From Litchfieldella xinjiangensis (GTDB lineage: Bacteria; Pseudomonadota; Gammaproteobacteria; Pseudomonadales; Halomonadaceae): a stretch of 64,000 nucleotides of DNA. Location of the stretch: positions 868,001 through 932,000 of the forward strand of contig NZ_JPZL01000001.1 in assembly GCF_000759345.1 (NCBI RefSeq), given 5' to 3'. Under the pieces are notes generated by a model. That model did not search any database. It was not told the origin of the DNA and saw nothing but the letters and a program-made list of their open reading frames with translations. This document shows positions 1-9,896 of the stretch, piece by piece; the first letter of the stretch is position 1; each line of letters starts with the position of its first letter. The position numbers and the translations under genes were made by a program.

Positions 1-2756
1 TCGATGAGTACGATGGCGTTGTTCACCACGATACCGACCAGCGCCACGACGCCCAGGATGGCCGTGAATCCGAACGGCTGCTGAGTCAGCCATAATCCAG
101 GGATCACCCCGACAGCGGCTAGCGGCACCGTAACCAAGACGATGGCCAACTGCCGGAATGAATTGAATTGGGCCAGCAGGAACACGATCAGCAGCAACGC
201 CCCGAACGGCAAGGTATGGAATAGCGCGGCATTGGCATCTCCGGCCGACTCGGCGAGCCCGCCGATATCGAAGCTTATGCCCGCTGGCAACGCCAAGGCA
301 CCGAGCCGCGGCGTGAGGTCTGCCAGGACACCGGCATAGGTGTAATCGTCTGCCACCTCGGAGAGCACCAGCGTCATGCGTCTCAGGTCACGATGATTGA
401 TGATCGCCGGTTGCCAGATCGTTTCCAGCTGGGCCAGTTCGCCCAACGGCACACTTTCGCCGGAAGCCGCCTTAAGGCGCAGCCCCGCCAGGCCAGCGCT
501 GGGGAAGCGTTCCCCTTCCGGCGAGCGAATCACGAGCGGCACCGGATCCCGGCCCGCCCGCCAGGTACTGAACTCCCCTCCACGGCTCGCCACCGCCAAG
601 GCGCTGGCGACATCCTGTCGGGTTACGCCAAACAGGGCAGCCCGTGCATCGTCTACCGTCACCCTGAGTGTCGCCAGGCCCTCGCCCAATCGGTGTCTGG
701 CATCCAGCGCACCGGGAGTGGCACGCACTTCGGCCAGAATACGTTCAGCCGCCTCGGCCAGGTCCTCGGTATCGTCGCCATAGACATGGATTTCGATCGG
801 TGCTTCCACGGGAGGCCCCTGGCCCAGCCGCCTCGCCACCACTTCGGCGTCGGGCATCCGCTCGGCCGCCTCACGACGTACCCACCCCATCAAGGGGCCC
901 AAGGCGCCGGCATCCGTGGTCTCGACCACCAGCCTTGCCAGATGTGCCTGGCGCGGCTGCTCGGCCAGGTTGTAATAGAAGCGCGGCCCACTGAAACCGG
1001 CAAAGCGGTGGATGCGTTCGACACCCGGCTGCGAGCGCAAGGCATCGGCCAGGGTCGCCGCCTGATGCGCACTGTGATCCAGATGGGTTCCTTCGGGAAA
1101 GTGCAGATCGACCACCATCTGGTTGCGATCCGTGTCGGGAAAGAAGTTGTGATTGAGCAGAGGCAGCATCGCCAAGGCACCGATAAGCATGATCGCCGCA
1201 CCCAGCAACACCCCGGCCGGATGACTGACAGCAAAGCGGCCGATCCACTGCCCCATCGCCTGGATCGGTTGATATCGGGCCGGCGGTCGCGGACGCAGGA
1301 TGGCGGCAGCGAAGATCGGCGTGACGAAGACGGCATACACATAGCTGACCGCCAGCGTCAGCATCACCATGACCGGTATTGCACGGGTGAAGTCGGCCGT
1401 GTTGCCCCCCGACAGCAACAGCGGCACGAATGCGGCCAGCGTGGTGCCCGTGGCGGCCAGCAAGGGCGCGGCCAGCTCTTTGACGGAAAGCATGGCCGCC
1501 TCGTTGGCAGAACGCCCCTGGTCACGGTGCCACTGGATGTTCTCGACCATGACGATGGCGTTGTCGACCAGCATACCCAGCGCGATAACCATGCCGGCCA
1601 CCGCGATTTGATGCAGGATGCCGCCGCCCATGGCGTAAAGGGCCAACGAGGAGAAGGTGACCAGGGGCACGATGGCCACCACCGCCAAGCCCAGGCGTAG
1701 ACCCATCGCCACGAACAACAGGGCGCCAAGAATGGCGATTCCCAGCAATAGCGACTGGCCAAGTTCAGCCAGGCGGCGCTCGACCCAATGAGGCTGATAG
1801 AACATCTCGTCGATGGATAACGGGGCGTAGGCCGGACGAAGCTCATCGAGCAGCTCACGCAACTCGCGTCCGAACTCGACGGCATTGAGACGGTTGTCGG
1901 GAATCACGATACCCAGCGCAACCGCCGGCGCCCCGTCATGCCACAGCCGCTCAGTGGCGGGCTGTTCGGTCGTACGACTGATACTCGCCAATTCGCCGAG
2001 CGGGACCCTGTCGCCACGTGCCGTAATGATCGGTGTTTCCGACAGCTCCTCAAGCGAGCCGAATTCGGTCACGGTATCGAGCACGACGCTACGTCCACCA
2101 TTGGAAAGCGTGCCACCCGAGGCAGTCAGGTTGCGTGCAGCCAACTGGTCTCCCAGTGCCTGGGCATCGAGCCCCGTCCACGCGGCCACGCTGTCGTCCC
2201 AGGTAATCATGACCTGCTCGCCCGGGTCGGCGAACAGTTCGATGCGGGAAATCGCCTTGAGGCGAAACAGATCACGCCGCAATCGATCGGCGGCTTCACG
2301 CAGCACGAGCAGGTCCGAATCCCCTGAGACGGCCAGTACGATGCCATGCGCGTCGGAATCGCGATCCCTGACGTCAGGGGTCGCCACCCCCTCGGGAAAT
2401 TCCCGCCGCGCATCGTCGACGGCAATGCGCACCCGATCCCATACTGCATCGGTATCGTAAACGTGCTCATCGAGGCGCAGCAGAACGTGGGCCACGCCCA
2501 GGCGCGCCGTACCGATGATTTCGTGCACGTCCTCTACCTGAGCCAACGCTTCTTCGAGAGGGTTGAGCACCAGCCGTTCGACCTGCTCGGGCTTCGCGCC
2601 AGGATAGGGCACCAGCACCTGGCCGAAACGATACGGGAAGAACGGATCTTCCTGTCGATCCATGGTCACCCAGGCAAGCCCCCCTAGCAGAGCTAGCAGG
2701 CCCGCCAACGTGAGTACCAAGCGACGGTAATGCAAGGCGGCGTAGAGCAGCTTCAT
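1..2756 (-). CDS. RND efflux pump permease (C-terminus cut by window edge)
   Basis: This is the inner-membrane pump subunit of a tripartite RND efflux system, a proton-driven transporter. The frame is open from the ATG at 2754-2756 to the window start, giving about 919 residues of an expected ~1020, so the last membrane helices are missing. It starts MKLLYAALHYRRLVLTLAG (first helix) and shows two periplasmic porter halves. The helix normally carrying the proton-relay acids reads GMLVDNAIVMVEN, with Asp-Asn instead of the Asp-Asp of AcrB. The last visible helix reads GIVVNNAIVLID, with Asn where AcrB has the relay Lys; this is common in less-studied RND branches. The start overlaps the adaptor stop by 4 nt (ATGA), so the two are translationally coupled. 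The substrate cannot be read from the sequence. Confidence 0.9.
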   Translation of the reverse strand, partial: MKLLYAALHYRRLVLTLAGLLALLGGLAWVTMDRQEDPFFPYRFGQVLVPYPGAKPEQVERLVLNPLEEALAQVEDVHEIIGTARLGVAHVLLRLDEHVYDTDAVWDRVRIAVDDARREFPEGVATPDVRDRDSDAHGIVLAVSGDSDLLVLREAADRLRRDLFRLKAISRIELFADPGEQVMITWDDSVAAWTGLDAQALGDQLAARNLTASGGTLSNGGRSVVLDTVTEFGSLEELSETPIITARGDRVPLGELASISRTTEQPATERLWHDGAPAVALGIVIPDNRLNAVEFGRELRELLDELRPAYAPLSIDEMFYQPHWVERRLAELGQSLLLGIAILGALLFVAMGLRLGLAVVAIVPLVTFSSLALYAMGGGILHQIAVAGMVIALGMLVDNAIVMVENIQWHRDQGRSANEAAMLSVKELAAPLLAATGTTLAAFVPLLLSGGNTADFTRAIPVMVMLTLAVSYVYAVFVTPIFAAAILRPRPPARYQPIQAMGQWIGRFAVSHPAGVLLGAAIMLIGALAMLPLLNHNFFPDTDRNQMVVDLHFPEGTHLDHSAHQAATLADALRSQPGVERIHRFAGFSGPRFYYNLAEQPRQAHLARLVVETTDAGALGPLMGWVRREAAERMPDAEVVARRLGQGPPVEAPIEIHVYGDDTEDLAEAAERILAEVRATPGALDARHRLGEGLATLRVTVDDARAALFGVTRQDVASALAVASRGGEFSTWRAGRDPVPLVIRSPEGERFPSAGLAGLRLKAASGESVPLGELAQLETIWQPAIINHRDLRRMTLVLSEVADDYTYAGVLADLTPRLGALALPAGISFDIGGLAESAGDANAALFHTLPFGALLLIVFLLAQFNSFRQLAIVLVTVPLAAVGVIPGLWLTQQPFGFTAILGVVALVGIVVNNAIVLI

Positions 2757-3820
2757 GGCAACACTCGGACCCGATCGCCCTCGACCAATCGCCCCTGGCC
2801 GGCGATCACGACGCGCGCGCCGTTGGCCAGGCCGGACTCGACCCCGACCCAATCCCCGGCAAGACGGCCCGGTGTTATCGGCACTTTATGGACGCCATCC
2901 TCCTCGTCGAGTGCCAGCACGTGTGGCGCATGCCCACCGGGATCCACAATGGCGGCCAGGGGAATCTGCAGCGAGGCGGTATCGGGAAGCGGGAGATGGA
3001 CATTGACGGGTTCGCCAGCCCTCAGCCCCTGATTTTCGGATACACCGATGATGATTGGCGCCAAGGCATCGCCGGCGCGCCCGGCACTCGCCACTAGCCC
3101 CGTGTATCGGCCGGAGCGTAGCGCAGGAACGATCTCGACCGAGAGTCCTGTCTCGAGACGGGGCACGATCGACGAAGGCAAGCGAATCTCGATTTCGAGG
3201 CCCTGTACGCCGACCAACGCCAGTACCGCCTGTCCGGCGCCGATGAAATCCCCCGGCTCGACATAGACATCGGAAACCCACCCATCGAACGGTGCCCTGA
3301 GCAGCATTTCACCCACCTGGGCCTCGGCTTCGCTACGCCTTGCCATGGCTTGCTCACGCGCCTGTACTGCCGCCTCGAGTTCAGCGTCAAGCCGGTCGAC
3401 CTCGGCTGCCGCGACCAGATCGCGCCGACGCAAGTCCCGGGCTCGTTCAAGGTCGCGGCGCAGCTGGCCGATGCGCGCTTCGCTCTCGCCGACCTGTCCT
3501 TGGGCTACGGCAAGCGCGGGTTCCAGGGAAGGATTATGCAAGCGTGCCAGTGGCTCGCCCCGGGCAACCCGCTGCCCCCGGGTGACCATTCGCTCGGCCA
3601 GGGTGCCGGCCTGCAGGAATGCCGGCTCGGCACGGTCGGCGGCACGCACCACTCCAGGGAACCGATACCAGGTTTCGGCGGCAGCCGAACGAACCTCCGC
3701 CACGCGAACGGCCACGCGGGTGTCCGAGACAGGCGAAGGCGCCGCGGTGGTGGTGTCGCATCCCGCAATGGCCAGACTGATACCGGCGAAGACGAAGGCC
3801 GCTATAAGATTCTTGTTCAT
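2753..3820 (-). CDS. RND efflux periplasmic adaptor lipoprotein (membrane fusion protein)
   Basis: This is the periplasmic adaptor that links the RND pump to an outer-membrane channel. The protein has 355 residues. It opens with a lipoprotein signal ending in the lipobox LAIAGC (Cys21), so it should be lipid-anchored. Then come a lipoyl-like half, an alpha-helical hairpin rich in Glu/Arg/Ala (about residues 90-150), the second lipoyl half with APFDGWVSDVYVEPGDFI, and a beta-barrel. The ATG at 3820 is preferred because GAGGG lies about 8 nt upstream; a TTG six codons earlier lacks a site. It sits between the TetR gene and the pump and overlaps the pump start by 4 nt. A TetR-type operator lies 19 nt before the start. 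Confidence 0.9.
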   Translation of the reverse strand: MNKNLIAAFVFAGISLAIAGCDTTTAAPSPVSDTRVAVRVAEVRSAAAETWYRFPGVVRAADRAEPAFLQAGTLAERMVTRGQRVARGEPLARLHNPSLEPALAVAQGQVGESEARIGQLRRDLERARDLRRRDLVAAAEVDRLDAELEAAVQAREQAMARRSEAEAQVGEMLLRAPFDGWVSDVYVEPGDFIGAGQAVLALVGVQGLEIEIRLPSSIVPRLETGLSVEIVPALRSGRYTGLVASAGRAGDALAPIIIGVSENQGLRAGEPVNVHLPLPDTASLQIPLAAIVDPGGHAPHVLALDEEDGVHKVPITPGRLAGDWVGVESGLANGARVVIAGQGRLVEGDRVRVLP

Positions 3821-3838
3821 GTTATTGCCCTCTAACAA

Positions 3839-3852
3839 ACTGGTCGACCAGT
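3839..3852 (-). promoter_or_regulatory. TetR-type operator upstream of the efflux adaptor
   Basis: ACTGGTCGACCAGT is a perfect 14-bp palindrome immediately upstream of the adaptor gene. The same element, followed by the same CAATTAAA flank, recurs upstream of the tetR gene at 4527-4540. Read on the minus strand the flank gives TTGACT, which could be part of a -35 box, so a bound repressor would block polymerase. Operator function is inferred from symmetry, duplication and position. Confidence 0.7.
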
Positions 3853-3890
3853 CAATTAAAAGCCCGCCAGGTCATGCCGGCAGACGCCCT

Positions 3891-4508
3891 TCACTGGCGG
3901 GGTGTCATGCCTTCCATGAAAATTTTCAGGTAATCCTCGAGAAACGCTTCGTCATCCCCGATACCGGGCCAATGGGCGTGATGACTGCGCGCTTCGAACC
4001 ACTGCGTACAGGTCATCACGAAGCTGGCGATGACGTGAGTCGGGTTGACGTCGTCACGCAGCGCACCGCGCTGCTGCGCCTGGCGAATCCACTTGGCCCC
4101 CGCCTCGACCAGCGAGCGGTCCATCTCACCGCAGGCTGCGTCCTCCTCGAGGTGGGCCCAGGCGAATAGCCGAACCACCGTGGGGTTGTCCTTGAGGAAG
4201 CGAAAGTAGGCAGTGACCGAATCGCGCAGAAAGTCCGCATCAGGCTCGCCGACGCGCTCGCCCATCGCCATCTGTTCGACGAAGTAGTGCTCGAAGGCGC
4301 GCTCCTTGACCGCTTCCCAGAGTCGCTCCTTGCTGCCGAAATGGTGATGGATAAGGCTCTTGGTCACCTCTGCCGCCTTGGCAACCTGACTCATGGAGAC
4401 CGCCGAGTACCCCTGCTCTACGAACAGTTCGGTTGCCGCCTGCAGAATGCGGGAGCGAGTCAATTCGGGGTCGCGTGTCCCCGCCGGGCTGGGTGTCGTA
4501 TTCTTCAT
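3891..4508 (-). CDS. TetR/AcrR family transcriptional regulator
   Basis: This is a 205-residue one-component repressor. The N-terminal TetR helix-turn-helix is clear at about residues 18-64: RSRILQAATELFVEQGYSAV, then MSQVAKAAEVTKSLIHHHFG and SKERLWEAV. The C-terminal ligand-binding half resembles the TetR_C domains of efflux regulators. It is the first gene of a three-gene minus-strand unit with the adaptor and pump. Matching palindromes precede both itself and the adaptor, so it probably represses both its own gene and the pump genes until an effector binds. The inducing ligand is unknown. The ATG at 4508 has no strong ribosome-binding site, but the protein aligns to family length. Confidence 0.88.
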   Translation of the reverse strand: MKNTTPSPAGTRDPELTRSRILQAATELFVEQGYSAVSMSQVAKAAEVTKSLIHHHFGSKERLWEAVKERAFEHYFVEQMAMGERVGEPDADFLRDSVTAYFRFLKDNPTVVRLFAWAHLEEDAACGEMDRSLVEAGAKWIRQAQQRGALRDDVNPTHVIASFVMTCTQWFEARSHHAHWPGIGDDEAFLEDYLKIFMEGMTPRQ

Positions 4509-4526
4509 TTCCGAAATCTAACGCTA

Positions 4527-4540
4527 ACTGGCCGACCGGT
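4527..4540 (-). promoter_or_regulatory. second TetR-type operator, upstream of tetR
   Basis: ACTGGCCGACCGGT differs at only two positions from the perfect palindrome at 3839-3852 and shares its CAATTAAA flank. It lies 19 nt upstream of the tetR start codon, matching the 19-nt spacing of the first copy from the adaptor start, which points to autorepression. It is less symmetric than the other copy, so it may bind more weakly. Confidence 0.65.
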
Positions 4541-4599
4541 CAATTAAACGCTCATGCGACACCCTTTTCCGGCGCTCGAAGCTGAGCGTCATTATGGAG

Positions 4600-4605
4600 T
4601 ATAAT
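4600..4605 (+). promoter_or_regulatory. -10 element (TATAAT) of the mnmA operon
   Basis: A consensus TATAAT lies 46 nt upstream of the mnmA ATG in the divergent tetR/mnmA spacer. No good -35 box is visible at the right distance, so only the -10 element is called. Confidence 0.5.
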
Positions 4606-4651
4606 CCCGCCCCATTTGGCTTCTCACCGATTCATCGATCCGGAAACGCCT

Positions 4652-5757
4652 ATGTCATCCACGGACAAGGTCATCGTCGGCATGTCCGGCGGTGTCGACT
4701 CCTCCGTCTCCGCCCTATTGCTGCTAGAGCAGGGCTATCAGGTCGAAGGCCTGTTCATGAAGAACTGGGACGAGGACGATGGTACCGAGTACTGTACCGC
4801 CAAGGACGACCTGGCGGATGCCCAGGCGGTATGCGCAACCCTGGGTATCAAGCTGCACACGGCCAACTTCGCGGCCGAGTATTGGGACAACGTCTTCGAG
4901 CACTTCCTGGCCGAATACAAGGCGGGGCGCACGCCCAATCCCGATATCCTGTGTAACCGCGAGATCAAGTTCAAGGTCTTCCTCGAGTATGCCGAGATGC
5001 TGGGCGCCGAGAAGATCGCTACCGGCCATTACGTTCGCCAGGGCATCCGCGCAGGCCGCCCTCGCCTGCTGAAGGGGCTCGATACCAACAAGGATCAGAG
5101 CTACTTCCTGCACGCCGTCCCGGAAGCGGCCATTGCTCGCACGCTGTTCCCGGTCGGCGAACTCGAAAAGCCCGCCGTACGCGAACTGGCCGAACGCCAT
5201 GGCCTGGCCACCGCCCGCAAGAAGGACTCCACGGGCATCTGCTTCATCGGGGAGCGACGTTTCCGCGACTTCCTGCAGCAGTACCTGCCCGCTCAACCTG
5301 GCGTGATCGAGACCCCCGAGGGCGACGTGATCGGCGAGCACATGGGGCTGATGTATTACACCCTGGGGCAGCGTCAGGGGCTGGGCATCGGCGGGCTGGC
5401 CGACTACAGCGAAGATCCGTGGTACGTCGCCGCCAAGGACCTCGATCGCAATGTCCTGATCGCCGTCCAGGGCAAGCATCATGACCTGCTTTACAGCGAT
5501 GGCCTGGTGACCGAGCCGATGGATTGGGTCGCCGGACAAGCGCCCGCCGATGAGGCGCGCCTGACGGCCAAGACCCGTTATCGCCAGAGTGATGTTCCCT
5601 GCCGGATGCGCACCACCGCAGAGGGCGGCGTGGAAGTCGTTTTCGACGATCCCCAGCGCGCCGTGACCCCTGGGCAGTCGCTGGTGCTCTACGATGGCGA
5701 GATATGCCTAGGCGGCGGTGTCATCCGCTCCACCTGGAAGCGCCCGGAGTCTCCTAC

Positions 5758-5761
<4 letters not shown>
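4652..5761 (+). CDS. mnmA: tRNA-specific 2-thiouridylase MnmA
   Basis: MnmA catalyses ATP- and sulfur-dependent 2-thiolation of the wobble uridine in tRNAs for Lys, Glu and Gln, taking sulfur from the IscS/Tus relay. The protein has 369 residues. The PP-loop ATP motif [10 protein letters not shown] is at about residues 11-20. The two catalytic cysteines are in [13 protein letters not shown] and [17 protein letters not shown], and the C-terminus is the usual MnmA beta-barrel. The ATG at 4652 fits the family start; a TTG 12 codons upstream would add a non-conserved extension. Its stop overlaps the hflD start (ATGA), and the order mnmA-hflD-purB is typical of gammaproteobacteria. Confidence 0.97.
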
Positions 5762-7811
<2,050 letters not shown>

Positions 7812-7853
7812 GCCTGGCCAAACTTCACGCACGCTGTAATGACTGGGGGCCCC

Positions 7854-9053
7854 ATGCCCGATGATGCCTTGACCTTACTGGGTGGCCGTAGCGCCACCGA
7901 GTTCCTGCGCGACTACTGGCAACAGAAGCCACTCCTGATTCGTGGCGCCTATCCCGATTTCGAGAGCCCGATCGATCCCAACGATCTCGCCGGCCTCGCC
8001 TGCGAGGAAGGCATCGAATCCCGGCTGGTCGAAGAACATGGCAAGGAAGGCCCCTGGCAGGTACGCCATGGCCCCTTCGACGAGAAAGTCTTTGCCGAGT
8101 TGCCGGAGCAGGACTGGACCCTGCTGGTCCAGGCAGTGGATCACTACATTCCCGAAGTCGCCGCCTTGCTCGAGGATTTCACCTTTCTGCCCCGCTGGCG
8201 ACTGGATGACATCATGATCAGCTATGCTCCGCCCGGCGGCAGCGTGGGCCCCCACGTCGACCAGTACGACGTGTTCCTGCTGCAGGCCAGTGGGCGGCGT
8301 CGTTGGCAACTCGGCGGCCGGGTCGCGGACGATGCCCCGATCGTTCAGGGCATCGACCTGAAAATACTGGAGCGATTCGAACTCGAGCCCGGGCACGAAT
8401 GGGTACTGGAGCCGGGCGACATGCTCTACCTTCCGCCCGGATGGGCGCACCACGGGGTTAGCGAGTCCGACGATTGCCTGACCGTCTCAGTGGGCTTCCG
8501 CGCTCCCTCGGCAGATGAGGCAATCACCTCTTTCGCCGATTACATGGGAGAAGGGCTCCCCGCCTCGCATCGCTACGCCGATCCTGACATGACGCCGCCC
8601 AGCGATCCCGCCGAGCTTGACGACGAGGCACTGGCCCGCATGCGCGCGCTGATTCTGGATACGCTGGATGATCCGGCACAACTGGCCCAATGGTTCGGTC
8701 GCGTAATGACCCAGCCCAAGTATGTCGACCAGCTTCAGCCTAGCGAAACCCCCACTGAGGTCGACACGCTTGTTGCCGAATTACATAACGGCGCCGAGAT
8801 CGAGCGCACCTTGGGCTCGCGTTTCGCCTATCGGCTACATGACGATGGCGAGGCCACCCTGTTCGTCGACGGTGATGGGTTTGCCTGCTCCCCTATCCTG
8901 GCGCGGATAATGGCGTCCACCGCGCCCATCGACGCCGACCTGCTGGGCCATGAAGGTGCCGATCGGTTACTGGTTCAGCTGCTCGATCGCGGAAGCCTCA
9001 GTTGGCCGATGGACGACGACGAATACGACGACTGGGATGAGGACGACGCATGA
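7854..9053 (+). CDS. roxA: ribosomal oxygenase RoxA/YcfD-type, JmjC-like cupin protein
   Basis: This is a 2-oxoglutarate/Fe(II) oxygenase. The E. coli homologue YcfD/RoxA hydroxylates an arginine of ribosomal protein L16 (uL16). The 399-residue length fits the bacterial family. The iron-binding facial triad is visible as H and D in GPHVDQYDVFLLQ (about residues 133-137) and a later His in YLPPGWAHHGVSES. The C-terminal dimerisation/winged-helix part is acidic and ends DDDEYDDWDEDDA. The ATG at 7854 is chosen because GGGGG lies 5 nt before it; an ATG five codons upstream has no site. The gene overlaps the next start by 4 nt and belongs to the mnmA-purB unit, suggesting co-expression of translation-related genes. 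Confidence 0.92.
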   Translation: MPDDALTLLGGRSATEFLRDYWQQKPLLIRGAYPDFESPIDPNDLAGLACEEGIESRLVEEHGKEGPWQVRHGPFDEKVFAELPEQDWTLLVQAVDHYIPEVAALLEDFTFLPRWRLDDIMISYAPPGGSVGPHVDQYDVFLLQASGRRRWQLGGRVADDAPIVQGIDLKILERFELEPGHEWVLEPGDMLYLPPGWAHHGVSESDDCLTVSVGFRAPSADEAITSFADYMGEGLPASHRYADPDMTPPSDPAELDDEALARMRALILDTLDDPAQLAQWFGRVMTQPKYVDQLQPSETPTEVDTLVAELHNGAEIERTLGSRFAYRLHDDGEATLFVDGDGFACSPILARIMASTAPIDADLLGHEGADRLLVQLLDRGSLSWPMDDDEYDDWDEDDA

Positions 9054-9487
9054 CGGATGCGCCTCGAGTCCGTATCGAATACGGTGCCTGGGCAGCGCAT
9101 GGGCCGCTCGCCAGTGAGATTCGCCGCGTGGTGTTCATCGACGAGCAGGCCGTTCCCCAGGAAGAGGAATGGGACGGGCGAGACGATGCCTGTCTGCATT
9201 TTCTCGTCTATCTGGACGAGCGCGCCGTGGGAACGGCCCGCCTCCTTCCCGACGGCCATATCGGCCGTGTTGCGTTACTCAAGGAAGCCCGAGGATTGGG
9301 GTTGGGGCGTGAGCTCATGCTGGCGACCATTGAAGTGGCGCAGCGCCACGGGCACCGCCGGCTCGAGCTTGCCGCTCAGATACAGGCCTTGGAATTTTAT
9401 GCTCAGCTGGGTTTCGAGGCTTTTGGCGAGGAATTTCTCGATGCGGGAATTCCGCATCGCAACATGCGACTTCTTCTAGCCGGCTGA
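9050..9487 (+). CDS. GNAT family N-acetyltransferase
   Basis: This is a 145-residue single-domain acetyltransferase of the YjcF/ElaA-like group. The fold elements are EIRRVVFIDEQAVPQEEEWD at the N-terminus, the acetyl-CoA pyrophosphate loop ARGLGLGRELM (R-x-x-G-x-G/A), and the terminal LELAAQIQALEFYAQLGF. The acceptor is unknown; small amines or proteins are both possible. Its ATG overlaps the roxA stop by 4 nt, so it is the last gene of the mnmA operon. A strong terminator starts 41 nt after its stop. Confidence 0.88.
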   Translation: MTDAPRVRIEYGAWAAHGPLASEIRRVVFIDEQAVPQEEEWDGRDDACLHFLVYLDERAVGTARLLPDGHIGRVALLKEARGLGLGRELMLATIEVAQRHGHRRLELAAQIQALEFYAQLGFEAFGEEFLDAGIPHRNMRLLLAG

Positions 9488-9527
9488 TTCTCCTGACGTT
9501 CTTGAAGCCAACGAAATAAACCTACAT

Positions 9528-9555
9528 AAAAGGGCCCTCCTGGGCCCTTTTGTAG
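9528..9555 (+). terminator. rho-independent terminator of the mnmA-GNAT operon
   Basis: A 10-bp perfect stem AAAAGGGCCC/GGGCCCTTTT with a 4-nt loop (9528-9537 with 9542-9551) ends in a T-rich tail. The mirrored A-run could allow weak bidirectional function. Confidence 0.9.
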
Positions 9556-9896
9556 TTTTACTACAACCCTTCCTGCCCCTAAGTAATAATTGTTGAGCCC
9601 AGTGTTCATGGGACATAGTGCTACCCAAGACAAGGATAAAACAGTTGTTTAATGCCGGCCTTGTAGTGGAGATAACGACCGGTGTCATTACGACTCCTTG
9701 TACGACTAAGGCAGCAATGACAGCTGAAGCAATCGGATCAAAGCTGATATGACTTCGCAGGTGCAGCATGCCCAGAACGTACCTGATAGACGCTTGATGC
9801 GATCACGTGGCGAAAACCGCCCGGCTGAATGCCTAGTCCGCGAACCGAACGGCTCGCTGCCAAATGACCATCGCTCACTGAAGAAGGACGGATCCC
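9556..9896. other. intergenic region upstream of aceA
   Basis: This 341-nt stretch has no convincing ORF. It is less G+C-rich than its neighbours up to about 9740 and should hold the aceA promoter, but no clean -35/-10 pair stands out. A short TGTAG/CTACA hairpin follows the terminator at about 9551-9565. The aceA ribosome-binding site (AAGGACGG) closes the region. Confidence 0.5.

Noticed and set aside
393-1700. 435-codon open frame on the plus strand
   Set aside because: It is antisense to the RND pump, whose protein is clearly conserved; the composition (His/Arg/Gln-rich) is typical of a G+C-driven shadow.
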